This document shows, piece by piece, positions 1 through 8,237 of a stretch of 38,581 nucleotides of DNA (position 1 is its first letter; the number at the start of each line of letters is the position of its first letter). The notes beneath the pieces were generated by a model, which was not told the origin of the DNA, ran no database searches, and saw only the letters and a list, made by a program, of their open reading frames with translations. Where the stretch lies: positions 1 to 38,581 of the forward strand of contig CALVGN010000041.1 of the NCBI GenBank assembly GCA_944327105.1. The letters are read 5' to 3'. Both the position numbers and the translations under genes were made by a program. The DNA is from an uncultured Erysipelotrichaceae bacterium. GTDB taxonomy: Bacteria; Bacillota_I; Bacilli_A; Erysipelotrichales; Erysipelotrichaceae.

Positions 1-17
1 AATGATTTTTCCTGAAA

Positions 18-130
18 TGATCTGGTGACGATAGAGAAGTGGTCACACCTGTTCCCATCCCGAACACAGCAGTTAAGCACTTCTTCGGCGACGATAGCTT
101 ATCGCAAAAATAGCACGTTGCCAGGTCCAT
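18..130 (+). rRNA. rrf: 5S ribosomal RNA
   Basis: The segment carries the conserved 5S rRNA core: GGTCACACCTGTTCCCAT, then CCGAACACAGCAGTTAAGC, then a terminal CGTTGCCAGG that pairs with the 5' CTGGTGACG-type strand to form helix I. The length of about 112 bases is at the short end for bacterial 5S, and the helix IV/loop E part (about 90-115) is reduced. It is followed at once by a terminator, so it should be the last gene of an rRNA operon whose 16S and 23S lie left of the window. The ends are set by helix I pairing and are good to a few bases. Confidence 0.93.
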
Positions 131-132
131 TG

Positions 133-160
133 ATCCCATGGTTCGACCATGGGATTTTTT
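133..160 (+). terminator. intrinsic terminator of the rRNA operon
   Basis: Arms ATCCCATGG and CCATGGGAT flank a TTCGA-type centre and are followed by TTTTTT. The core of this hairpin is itself a copy of the dispersed ATGGT-TCG-ACCAT palindrome. Confidence 0.9.
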
Positions 161-174
161 ATTATGGTTCAACC

Positions 175-205
175 AAAAAAAATACGTCATCCAACTTCGA
201 TGACG
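175..205 (-). terminator. intrinsic terminator of asnA
   Basis: On the minus strand, CGTCATC (185-191) pairs with GATGACG (199-205) and is followed by a run of eight U (175-182). It sits just after the asnA stop codon. Confidence 0.8.
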
Positions 206-217
206 CATTTGAATCGA

Positions 218-1219
218 TCACAGTAAAGGGATATTCAATCGCTTTGCCAGATCCAGAGTTTTTTGATCCCATACACTGGCTTGGACTTCACCAATGTGAA
301 TCTTTTGCAGCAACAGCATGCATAATCGGGATTGACCGATCCCACCACCGATCGAATACGGCAATTGATGATGGAGGATGCTTTGATGATACGGCAATTG
401 CAGCCGTTCATTCACACCAGCGATCTTGCATTGATGGGCAATGCTGTCGGCATTGACGCGAATGCCCATGCTGGACAATTCGATCGCACATTGCAACGGT
501 TCATACCAAATCAAAAGATCACCATTGAGTTGCCAGTCATCATAGTCGGGTGCGCGACCATCATGTGGTTTTCCATTGGATAATGGTGCACCGATACGCA
601 AAATGAAGACAGCACCGTATTGTTTGCAGATCTTATTTTCACGTTGTTTACCATCCAGATCCGGATAGCGATCCAACAGATCCTGGGAATCGATGAAGGT
701 CAATTCATCGGGAATCGGATAAACAGCATGGGGATAGACGTACCACACTTCATGTTCCATGTGTTTGATCACTTTATAGATGGTGTTGACGGTAGCTTTG
801 AGGAATTCAGTGGTTCGATCATTTTCAGAAATGACCTTTTCCCAATCCCATTGATCCACATAGATGCTGTGCAGATTATCTATGGCTTCATCCCGTCGGA
901 TGGCATTCATGTTGGTAAATAAACCTTTATGCATGGTGTAACCATATTTCGCCAATGCATATCGTTTCCATTTGGCCAGAGACTGTACCACTTCCAGATT
1001 CGTCGCTTCGATCGCTTTGGCGTCAAAACTGACTTTGCGTTCAATACCATTCAAATCATCGTTCAATCCACTTCCGGTTGGTAAAAACAAAGGTGCGGAA
1101 ACGCGGGTAAGATTCAATTGTTTCCCCAGTTCTTTTTGAAATTTATCCCGGATGATGCGGATCGCTTCCTGCGTTTCATTGACGGATAATAATGGTTGAT
1201 ATTGTGTTGGATTGATCAT
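218..1219 (-). CDS. asnA: aspartate-ammonia ligase (asparagine synthetase A)
   Basis: AsnA makes asparagine from aspartate, ammonia and ATP (AMP-forming) in the cytoplasm. The 333-residue product matches the usual family length of about 330 and has the class II synthetase-like fold. Recognisable blocks are VSAPLFLPTGSGLNDDLNG near residue 40, the YVDQWDWEK block near 120 and GGGIGQSRLCMLLL near the C-terminus (the motif 3-like ATP site). The ATG at 1219 is preceded by a GAAAGATG-type binding site. It lies 36 bases downstream of proS on the same strand, so the two may be co-transcribed, with a perfect palindrome (1247-1270) between them. It ends in its own terminator. Ammonia-dependent AsnA, rather than glutamine-dependent AsnB, is common in host-associated Bacillota. 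Confidence 0.95.
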   Translation of the reverse strand: MINPTQYQPLLSVNETQEAIRIIRDKFQKELGKQLNLTRVSAPLFLPTGSGLNDDLNGIERKVSFDAKAIEATNLEVVQSLAKWKRYALAKYGYTMHKGLFTNMNAIRRDEAIDNLHSIYVDQWDWEKVISENDRTTEFLKATVNTIYKVIKHMEHEVWYVYPHAVYPIPDELTFIDSQDLLDRYPDLDGKQRENKICKQYGAVFILRIGAPLSNGKPHDGRAPDYDDWQLNGDLLIWYEPLQCAIELSSMGIRVNADSIAHQCKIAGVNERLQLPYHQSILHHQLPYSIGGGIGQSRLCMLLLQKIHIGEVQASVWDQKTLDLAKRLNIPLL

Positions 1220-1246
1220 AAATGCTTCATCTTTCTAAATCATAGC

Positions 1247-1270
1247 AAAAACGAGCTATAGCTCGTTTTT
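1247..1270. terminator. perfect palindromic hairpin overlapping the proS stop codon
   Basis: Arms AAAAACGAGC and GCTCGTTTTT flank TATA. The element is symmetric with A/T runs on both sides, so it can act as an intrinsic terminator in either direction. The proS stop codon (1256-1258) lies inside it, so it could reduce read-through from proS into asnA. Confidence 0.7.
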
Positions 1271-2947
1271 GATGGTTGCAACCACATCATCTAATGCGAT
1301 ATCCATGTGGTCACTTTCATTTCTGCGTTTGAATTCCACCATACCGTTACGAATGCCTTTTCCGATGGTGATGCGATACGGGATACCGATCAGATCCATA
1401 TCCTTGAATTTGACACCAGCACGCTCATTGCGATCATCCAGGATGCAGTCGATTCCATTGGCATATAGGGTATCATAAAGAGCTTTGGCAGCATCGATTG
1501 CCGTTTCATCTTTATTGTTGATCAATACGATGGCTACGGTATAGGGTGCAATGTTTTTGGGCCAAATGATGCCATGTTCATCGTGATTTTGTTCCACGAT
1601 GGCACCCATGCATCGTCCCGGACCGATCCCATAACTGCCCATCCAAACCGGCTGTAATGTATTGTTTTCATCGGTATAATACAGATTCATGGCTTTGGAA
1701 TACTTGGTTCCCAGTTTGAACGTGTTGCCGATCTCGATGCCTTTGGAGAAGGATACTGGTGCTCCGCATTTTGGACATTTATCGCCTTCAACGATGAAAC
1801 GGATATCCGCAACGTGCGTGGGGGTAAAATCCGATAAATTGACATGGATATAATGGTGATCATCCTGGTTGGCACCAACGATAAAGTTGACCATATGGGT
1901 GATTTCATGATCCATAACGATATCGATGGTCAAACCAATGGGTCCGGCAAAGCCGACTTTGGCATGGGTCACATCTTCGACGATAGCAGCAGGGGCCAGT
2001 TCAACGGTGGTCGCACCATATAATTTCTGTAATTTCGTTTCATTGACTTCTCGATCCCCACGAACCATCACAGCCACAGGTTTTTCATCCACTAAATAGA
2101 TCAGTGTTTTCACAAATCGAGTGGATTCTTGATGCAAATAATCACAGACTTCCTCAATGGTTCTGGCATCGGGTGTATAGACCAACTCCTTAGCGAACGG
2201 ATCTTCATTGACAACATGGTCCAGATCATCCACACATGATGCCACTTCCCGATTGGAAGAGAAATCACAATGCGGGCAATAAACCACTGTATCTTCACCG
2301 ATGGGGGTGATGGCCTGGAATTCCTCGGAAAGCAATCCACCCATGATCCCGGTATCGGCTCGAACGATGCGATAATCGATCCCCATACGGTCAAAGGCCT
2401 TCTTATACGCATCAAACATTTTCTGATACGCCACATCCAATCCGGCTTCATCCACATCGAAGGAATATGCATCTTTCATGGTGAATTCACGTACACGGAT
2501 CAAACCAAAGCGTGGTCTGGGCTCATCACGGTATTTCGTCTGGAACTGATACAGATTAAATGGCATGTCTTTGTAGGACTTGATCTTCATCTGTGCTGCC
2601 ATGGCAAATAATTCTTCATGGGTCGGACCAAGGACATAATTCTTATTGTTGCGATCTTTCAATGCGAACATGGAACTGCCAAAGCCTTCCCGTCTTCCGC
2701 TGGCGACGTAGACGTCTTCCGGAATAAGGGAGGGCATGCGCAGTTCCTGGGCACCGGTGGCATCCATTTCTTCACGAATGATCTGGATGATCTTCTCCTG
2801 GACCCGATACCCCAATGGCATCATCATATAGACACCGGCACTGCTTTTTTTGATGAATCCCGCTCTGACCAGAAGATTGCCGGAAACGCTTTCTTCATCT
2901 TTGACATCTTCACGCAGGGTATAAAAGAAACTCTGACTTAATTTCAT
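1256..2947 (-). CDS. proS: prolyl-tRNA synthetase (bacterial type)
   Basis: ProS charges tRNA-Pro with proline. The 563 residues match the bacterial ProRS architecture (about 570): a class II catalytic core split by an inserted editing domain, then an anticodon-binding domain. Visible landmarks are RPRFGLIRVREFTMKDAYSF (motif 2) near residue 150, CPHCDFSS near 225 and CPKCGAPVSFSKGIEIG near 390 bounding the insertion, GSYGIGPGRCMGAIVEQ (motif 3) near 440, and a C-terminal anticodon domain. The ATG at 2947 has a GAAAGG binding site. It diverges from guaB and shares its 108-base upstream region. That region is too short for a T-box leader and I see none, so tRNA-sensing control of this gene is not evident. 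Confidence 0.97.
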   Translation of the reverse strand: MKLSQSFFYTLREDVKDEESVSGNLLVRAGFIKKSSAGVYMMMPLGYRVQEKIIQIIREEMDATGAQELRMPSLIPEDVYVASGRREGFGSSMFALKDRNNKNYVLGPTHEELFAMAAQMKIKSYKDMPFNLYQFQTKYRDEPRPRFGLIRVREFTMKDAYSFDVDEAGLDVAYQKMFDAYKKAFDRMGIDYRIVRADTGIMGGLLSEEFQAITPIGEDTVVYCPHCDFSSNREVASCVDDLDHVVNEDPFAKELVYTPDARTIEEVCDYLHQESTRFVKTLIYLVDEKPVAVMVRGDREVNETKLQKLYGATTVELAPAAIVEDVTHAKVGFAGPIGLTIDIVMDHEITHMVNFIVGANQDDHHYIHVNLSDFTPTHVADIRFIVEGDKCPKCGAPVSFSKGIEIGNTFKLGTKYSKAMNLYYTDENNTLQPVWMGSYGIGPGRCMGAIVEQNHDEHGIIWPKNIAPYTVAIVLINNKDETAIDAAKALYDTLYANGIDCILDDRNERAGVKFKDMDLIGIPYRITIGKGIRNGMVEFKRRNESDHMDIALDDVVATIKNEL

Positions 2948-2988
2948 GGGCTCTCTGCCTTTCTTTATTTTTTTATAAATACCGAATG

Positions 2989-2994
2989 ATTATA
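2989..2994 (-). promoter_or_regulatory. -10 element of the proS promoter
   Basis: The minus strand reads a perfect TATAAT about 40 bases before the proS ATG. The -35 at the expected distance is weak (TTCATT-like). It lies back to back with the guaB promoter. Confidence 0.5.
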
Positions 2995-3005
2995 CCATTT
3001 AGCAT

Positions 3006-3033
3006 TTGACAATGAAGGGTTTTCGAATAGAAT
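3006..3033 (+). promoter_or_regulatory. sigma-A type promoter of guaB
   Basis: TTGACA (3006-3011), a 16-base spacer and TAGAAT (3028-3033) precede the guaB ATG. A strong AAAGGGGGAG binding site follows at 3044-3053. No purine-riboswitch core is visible in the short leader. Confidence 0.75.
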
Positions 3034-3055
3034 AAAACAAATCAAAGGGGGAGTT

Positions 3056-4564
3056 ATGGCAATTTTTTTAAATGAACCGTCGCATACGTTCAGCGAATAT
3101 CTGCTCATTCCGGGTTATACCGATGAATCCTGCATTCCAGATAATGTTTCTTTAAAAACACCATTGGTCAAATTCAAACAGGGTGAACAACCGGCATTGA
3201 GTTTGAATATCCCGATGGTTTCTGCCATCATGCAGGCAGTTTCCGGACCACGTCTGGCTGTGGCATTAGCCAAAGAAGGCGGACTCAGTTTCATTTATGG
3301 TTCTCAATCCATCGAAAGCCAGGCTGCCATGGTACGTCGGGTCAAAAGTGAAAAGGCCGGCTTTGTCGTATCCGATTCCACATTGCGTCCTGATCAGACA
3401 TTGAAAGATGTATTGGATCTTTTGGAAAAAACCGGACATTCCACCATGCCGGTCACTGTGGATGGAGATCCGCATGGGATCTTGGTCGGGATGGTCACCG
3501 GAAGGGATTATCGTGTCTCACGCATGAGTCTGGATGAAAAAGTCGAAAACTTCATGACACCATTCAAAGATCTGATCTATGGCAATCTGGAAGATGATTT
3601 GACCCGTTGCAATGATCTGATCTGGGATCACAAGCTCAATTCATTGCCGGTGGTGGATGACCACAATCATTTGCAGTATCTGGTCTTCCGCAAAGATTAT
3701 GATGCCCATAAAGAATATCCACTGGAATCATTGGATCAAGAAAAACGTTTTTTGGTCGGTGCGGGGATCAATACCCGTGATTATGCGGATCGTGTACCAG
3801 CATTAGTGGATGCCGGCGTGGATTGTTTATGCATCGATTCCTCCGAAGGCTATTCGTGTTGGCAAGCCAATACATTGAAATGGATCCGGGACCACTATGG
3901 TGACGATGTCAAAGTCGGTGCAGGAAATGTGGTCGATGCCAAAGGATTCCGTTTTCTCGCTGAAGCCGGTGCTGACTTTGTCAAAATCGGTATCGGTGGT
4001 GGTTCCATCTGCATCACTCGTGAAACCAAAGGAATCGGCCGTGGTCAAGCCACAGCCGTGATCGAGGTGGCTCAAGCCAGAGACGAATACTTCAAGGAAA
4101 CCGGTATTTATGTTCCGATCTGTTCGGATGGCGGTATCGTTTATGATTATCACATTACCCTGGCGTTAGCCATGGGTGCTGATTTTGTGATGTTAGGCCG
4201 TTATTTCTCCCGTTTTGAAGAAGCTCCGACCAATAAAGTGATGGTCAACGGCACTTTCATGAAGGAATACTGGGGCGAAGGCAGCAATCGCGCCCGCAAC
4301 TGGCAACGTTATGATTTAGGCGGCAAAGGCAAACTGGCGTTTGAAGAAGGCGTGGATTCCTACGTCCCATATGCCGGTAGTTTGAAAGATAATGTCACAC
4401 AGACGTTATATAAAGTCAAAAGCACGATGTGCAACTGTGGGGCGACCTCGATCCAACAATTGCAGCAAAAAGCCGTGCTGACATTGGTCAGTGCCACGTC
4501 CATTGTGGAAGGTGGGGCGCATGATGTGCTGGTCAAGGACAAAACCCCGTCCATCAATCAATAA
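3056..4564 (+). CDS. guaB: IMP dehydrogenase, trichomonad/kinetoplastid-like subtype
   Basis: The enzyme oxidises IMP to XMP with NAD+, the committed step to GMP. The 502 residues contain the TIM barrel with a two-CBS insertion (about residues 100-220). The catalytic loop reads [15 protein letters not shown] with the nucleophile at Cys319. The flap carries NWQRYDLGG, with the Arg-Tyr pair that activates water, and the C-terminus reads STMCNCGA and [10 protein letters not shown]. The typical bacterial loop is GPGSICTT; the [10 protein letters not shown] form, the 502-residue length and the [11 protein letters not shown] flap are those of the Tritrichomonas foetus and kinetoplastid enzymes. Start and strong binding site are clear. 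It is a single-gene unit ending in its own terminator. Confidence 0.96.
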   Translation: MAIFLNEPSHTFSEYLLIPGYTDESCIPDNVSLKTPLVKFKQGEQPALSLNIPMVSAIMQAVSGPRLAVALAKEGGLSFIYGSQSIESQAAMVRRVKSEKAGFVVSDSTLRPDQTLKDVLDLLEKTGHSTMPVTVDGDPHGILVGMVTGRDYRVSRMSLDEKVENFMTPFKDLIYGNLEDDLTRCNDLIWDHKLNSLPVVDDHNHLQYLVFRKDYDAHKEYPLESLDQEKRFLVGAGINTRDYADRVPALVDAGVDCLCIDSSEGYSCWQANTLKWIRDHYGDDVKVGAGNVVDAKGFRFLAEAGADFVKIGIGGGSICITRETKGIGRGQATAVIEVAQARDEYFKETGIYVPICSDGGIVYDYHITLALAMGADFVMLGRYFSRFEEAPTNKVMVNGTFMKEYWGEGSNRARNWQRYDLGGKGKLAFEEGVDSYVPYAGSLKDNVTQTLYKVKSTMCNCGATSIQQLQQKAVLTLVSATSIVEGGAHDVLVKDKTPSINQ

Positions 4565-4575
4565 GCATCAATTAT

Positions 4576-4603
4576 AAAGTCTCGACACGTCGAGACTTTT
4601 TTT
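4576..4603 (+). terminator. intrinsic terminator of guaB
   Basis: AAAGTCTCG (4576-4584) pairs with CGAGACTTT (4591-4599) and is followed by T residues. Confidence 0.9.
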
Positions 4604-4643
4604 AATCAGCATATGTTAAAATATTGACATAAGGACGATGATA

Positions 4644-5229
4644 ATGAAAAAATTAATTTTGGTTTTATCACTGAGTGTTTTTCTTTGTGGCTGTAGCAGC
4701 GATGATCCATCATCCACAACACTGGTTTTCCGGATATCGCAAGTCTTAGGACAAATGATGGATTCGAGATTTCTTCTATTCCAAAGCAAGGCGGTATCAG
4801 TGAATCCACTATCGGATATATTGACGTTTCAAATTCACAGATCGATTCGATTCTGCTCAACTATGTCACACCAAACAGTGTGGGATGGATCGATGAATCC
4901 ATCAAAGAAGTGATCCGGTATGGGTTGAATGCCCGCAACAATTGGATCGATCATTTATTGCATACGATCAATGAGGGTTAATCCGAGCGGAAGATGAGGC
5001 GGTATTTGAAAACATTGCCGATAATCCGATGATCTCATCCGATGATATTCTGATTTATATCGATGGTCAGGACCATTTAAAAGTAGTGGCTCGGAATGAA
5101 AATGCGGCTTCGCTTGAAGGGATCTTTATCTGTAAAGGGATCAGTACACTGATCGATCGATTTTATGCGGATCAAAAGGTGTTCGTGGATCTGATTTACG
5201 AATTGATCCGAAATACGTCGATGCAATAG
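4644..5229 (+). pseudogene. small lipoprotein gene broken by two frameshifts
   Basis: The gene starts at ATG 4644 (AAGGA site at 4631-4635) and encodes a lipoprotein signal, KKLILVLSLSVFLCGCSSDD, with the lipidated Cys in LCGC. The reading frame is then lost near 4715-4745. Sensible protein (GFPDIASLRTNDGFEISSIP and onward to NNWIDHLLHTINEG) continues in a second frame up to a stop at 4979. Near 4975 it shifts again into a third frame, beginning LIRAEDEAVFENIADNPM and ending at 5229. Joined, the parts would give about 195 residues. I do not recognise the family. An ATG at 4638 also exists but is too close to the binding site. The shifts are either genuine decay or assembly errors; no insertion sequence is visible here. 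This entry accounts for most of the apparent gene gap between guaB and ispG. Confidence 0.7.
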
Positions 5230-5232
5230 CAT

Positions 5233-5255
5233 AAAGGCCGGCTTAGCCGGCCTTT
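5233..5255. terminator. bidirectional hairpin terminator between the lipoprotein remnant and ispG
   Basis: AAAGGCCGGC and GCCGGCCTTT flank TTA. The GC-rich perfect stem sits between two convergent genes. The T tails are short on both sides. Confidence 0.75.
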
Positions 5256-5283
5256 AAGTTTATGTTTTAGATGGTAGATTCGA

Positions 5284-6354
5284 TCAATTCGATTGTTTGG
5301 ATGCAACCAATGCATCGATTTCACTTTTTAAACGCACCACGATTTGATCCTGAGGAATGGTTTCGATGATTTGACCATGTTTGAATAACAATGCACTGTC
5401 TTTGCCACCGGCAACGCCGATATCCGCACGGGATGCTTCTTGCGGTCCATTGACGGGACAACCCATAATGGCTACGGTGATATCCGCATTGATGGTATTG
5501 ACGTAATCTTCGATTTCATTGACGATGGGCAACATATCATACTGGATACGACCACAGGTTGGACAGGCGATCAAATTGACCACACCCGTGTATAAACCAA
5601 ATGCGGATAGCAATGGTTTTGCCACTTTCATTTCTTCTACCGGATCGGCCGATACTGAAACACGGATGGTATCACCAATACCTTCATGGATCAAAGTTCC
5701 CAGTGCAGCACAACTTTTGATGGCGCTGCCAAGCAACGTTCCCGCTTCCGTTACACCCAGATGCAACGGATAGGGGAACGTATTGGCCGCGAGTTCATAA
5801 CTTTCAATGGTCAAACCAACGTCTGAACTTTTAAATGATAAAACGATATCTTCAAAATCACACTGACGCAATATATCCACATGATGCCATGCGGATTCGA
5901 TCATGGCTTGGGCAGTGGGTTTACCATATTTTGCCAGTAAATCTTTTTCCAAAGAACCGGAATTGATGCCGATGCGGATCGGGATATGGCGTTTTTTGGC
6001 TGCATCCGCTATGGTCTGGACGGAATTCAATGGCAAATTTCCCGGATTCAGACGGATCTTATCAATACCATTTTCAATAGCCGTCAAGGCGTTATTGGGG
6101 TTGAAATGAATATCCGCTACCAATGGTAGTGGGGAAGATGCTTTGATTTTGGCGACGGCTTTGGCGTCTTCTTCGTCCAATATGGCCATACGTACCAATT
6201 GACAACCGGCGGCTTTGAGCCGGTTGATCTGCTTTAATGTCGCTTCGACGTCTTTTGTACGGGTGTTGGTCATGGATTGTATGATGATTTGGTCGGCACC
6301 ACCGATGGTCAGATTTCCGACGGTAACGGGACGGGTATGCGTACGAGTGATCAT
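5284..6354 (-). CDS. ispG: 4-hydroxy-3-methylbut-2-enyl diphosphate synthase (IspG/GcpE)
   Basis: IspG is the penultimate iron-sulfur enzyme of the non-mevalonate (MEP) isoprenoid pathway. The start is placed at ATG 6354, which follows an AAAGGAG site at about 6362-6368; the open frame continues upstream to 6438 but without a site. This gives 356 residues beginning MITRTHTRPVTVG, a normal short-form length. An N-terminal TIM barrel is followed by the cluster-binding domain with CPTCGR and GCPVNGPQEA, supplying the three Cys ligands and the conserved Glu. The usual GPGE is GPQE here. It diverges from ade. The other MEP genes are not in the window, but its presence implies the MEP rather than the mevalonate route. 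Confidence 0.95.
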   Translation of the reverse strand: MITRTHTRPVTVGNLTIGGADQIIIQSMTNTRTKDVEATLKQINRLKAAGCQLVRMAILDEEDAKAVAKIKASSPLPLVADIHFNPNNALTAIENGIDKIRLNPGNLPLNSVQTIADAAKKRHIPIRIGINSGSLEKDLLAKYGKPTAQAMIESAWHHVDILRQCDFEDIVLSFKSSDVGLTIESYELAANTFPYPLHLGVTEAGTLLGSAIKSCAALGTLIHEGIGDTIRVSVSADPVEEMKVAKPLLSAFGLYTGVVNLIACPTCGRIQYDMLPIVNEIEDYVNTINADITVAIMGCPVNGPQEASRADIGVAGGKDSALLFKHGQIIETIPQDQIVVRLKSEIDALVASKQSN

Positions 6355-6393
6355 GGTATTCTCCTTTAACAGATGATTATTGAATTCATGGAT

Positions 6394-6399
6394 ATTATA
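6394..6399 (-). promoter_or_regulatory. -10 element of the ispG promoter
   Basis: TATAAT on the minus strand lies about 40 bases before the chosen ispG start. No convincing -35 is seen, so this is a partial promoter call. Confidence 0.4.
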
Positions 6400-6452
6400 A
6401 ACGAGTGGTCCAATCATCGCATGATAAAATAAATCCATAAAAGGGGATAAGT

Positions 6453-8156
6453 ATGTGGGTCATCAATAATGTCAATGTTTTTCGAACGTTTTCAAAACGG
6501 TTCGTTCATGGTGCAGTAGCGATCGAAAATGATCATTTTTTCCGATTTGTCACGGATATCCATCAATTGGAAATCGATGGTTCGACCAAGGTGATCGATG
6601 GTAAAAATCGATATATGGTTCCCGGATTGATCGATATCCATATGCATATCGAATCCAGCATGACACTACCCGGGCCGTTTTCTGCCAAAGTATTGGAATA
6701 TGGTGTGACCACTGTCGTTGCCGATCCCCACGAAATTGCCAATGTATTCGGTTTAGACGGGATCCATTTATATTTGGACATGCCGACTGTCATGGATGTT
6801 TACTATGGGATCCCCAGTTGTGTGCCATCCACTTCATTCGACTATGAAACCAGTGGTGCAGCCATTGATGAAAACGATGTCGCCCAATTGCTCAACCATC
6901 CAAAAATCCGCTGTTTGGGCGAAGTGATGAATTATTTTGATGTCATCGATCCATCCGGTTCGACCACGATCCAAAAAATCATCCATACAGTCAAAACCAT
7001 GCGTCCCGATATGCCATTGGAAGCTCATTGTCCCAGTGTATCCGGCAATGATCTGGCAGCATTTATGGCCAGTGGCATCAACGCCGACCATACGTTGCAG
7101 ACACCGGAATCGATCGTTGAAAAAGTAGAAAACAACATGTTTCTGGAAATTCAGGAAAAAGTGATCACGCCGGAGAATATCCAGACCATTTTATCGCATC
7201 ATTACGAAGAATATGTTGCATTGGTCACGGATGATGTATCCGTGGATCGTTTGCAATGCCATCATCTGGATGGTGTGATATTAAAAGCCGTGCAAGCGGG
7301 AATGCCGATCGAAACCGCGATTTATTGTGCAACATATACCCCGGCCAGACGCATGCATTTTATCGATCGCGGTGCCATTGCATCCGGTTTGAAAGCCGAT
7401 TTCATCCTGTTGGATGATTTAAAAACGTGGAAAGTTCACAGTGTGGTCAAAAACGGAATGCTGATGGTCGAACCATCCAAAGGAATCTATCCAAGGATTC
7501 CCACCGTATCCGTCGACTCCAAATTTCGTCATTCTATCCATCATGATTTGATGGATCCTTCTCAATTTCTACTTCAAGTTGACCCCGGTACGCACCACGT
7601 CAATGCCAATGTCATTGTCATCAATGATTCGACCAATGCCACTCAATGGGAAAAAATACCATTGGATGTCCATGATGGGATCGTCGATTATCAAAGTGCC
7701 GGATTATCGTTGCTCTGTTGTATCGAACGCCATGGCAATGACGGTCATTATGCATTCGGTCTAGTCAAAAATGCATTTAAAACTTCGGGTGCCGTGGCCA
7801 CATCATTGGCCCATGATCATCACAATTTATTGGTATTGGGAACCAATGCAACGGACATGGCTCAGGCCGTCAATACCGTGATCGACATGCAGGGTGGCTT
7901 TGCCGTGATCGCCAATCAAACTTTGATTGCATCCATGCCATTGCCCATTGGCGGCATCGTTTCCGATGCGTCCATCGATACGATCGCAGATCAACTGGCC
8001 AATGTCCGCCAAGCCATGGAACAGTTGGGCTATCATCACCACAACAACATCATGTCGTTGGCGACGCTCGGTTTGCCGGTATCTTATCGCTTACGCTTAA
8101 GCGACAAAGGGTTGATTGATGTGGCCACCCGTCAGTTTGTCGAATTGTTTGAATGA
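6453..8156 (+). CDS. ade: adenine deaminase
   Basis: The enzyme deaminates adenine to hypoxanthine for purine salvage. The 567 residues fit the family (E. coli about 590). The amidohydrolase metal site is seen in PGLIDIHMHIESSMT (His63, His65, Glu67), then VTTVVADPHEIANVFG near residue 90 and LVTDDVS near 260, where the Asp-Asp pair matches the catalytic region. The C-terminal domain (from about 380) is the adenine-deaminase-specific region, with PLPIGGIVSD near 490. ATG 6453 has an AAAGGGGAT site. It diverges from ispG. With guaB nearby the two genes could feed adenine through hypoxanthine and IMP toward GMP, but they are separate units and no purine regulator site was found. Confidence 0.95.
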   Translation: MWVINNVNVFRTFSKRFVHGAVAIENDHFFRFVTDIHQLEIDGSTKVIDGKNRYMVPGLIDIHMHIESSMTLPGPFSAKVLEYGVTTVVADPHEIANVFGLDGIHLYLDMPTVMDVYYGIPSCVPSTSFDYETSGAAIDENDVAQLLNHPKIRCLGEVMNYFDVIDPSGSTTIQKIIHTVKTMRPDMPLEAHCPSVSGNDLAAFMASGINADHTLQTPESIVEKVENNMFLEIQEKVITPENIQTILSHHYEEYVALVTDDVSVDRLQCHHLDGVILKAVQAGMPIETAIYCATYTPARRMHFIDRGAIASGLKADFILLDDLKTWKVHSVVKNGMLMVEPSKGIYPRIPTVSVDSKFRHSIHHDLMDPSQFLLQVDPGTHHVNANVIVINDSTNATQWEKIPLDVHDGIVDYQSAGLSLLCCIERHGNDGHYAFGLVKNAFKTSGAVATSLAHDHHNLLVLGTNATDMAQAVNTVIDMQGGFAVIANQTLIASMPLPIGGIVSDASIDTIADQLANVRQAMEQLGYHHHNNIMSLATLGLPVSYRLRLSDKGLIDVATRQFVELFE

Positions 8157-8237
8157 AAGATCAAACCACGATAATGACCATGCCATCATTGGTCAAATCA
8201 TGTACAATATATCCGATTTAAATAAAGGAGCACCTCT

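Noticed and set aside
137-151. GGTTCGA resembling a tRNA T-arm
   Set aside because: No acceptor, D or anticodon arms flank this or the other GGTTCGACC copies; the bases belong to the terminator and the dispersed palindrome. No tRNA gene was found in the window.
25-456. Open frame running through the 5S rRNA, its terminator and the 3' end of asnA
   Set aside because: It translates an rRNA gene and a terminator, so it cannot be a real protein.
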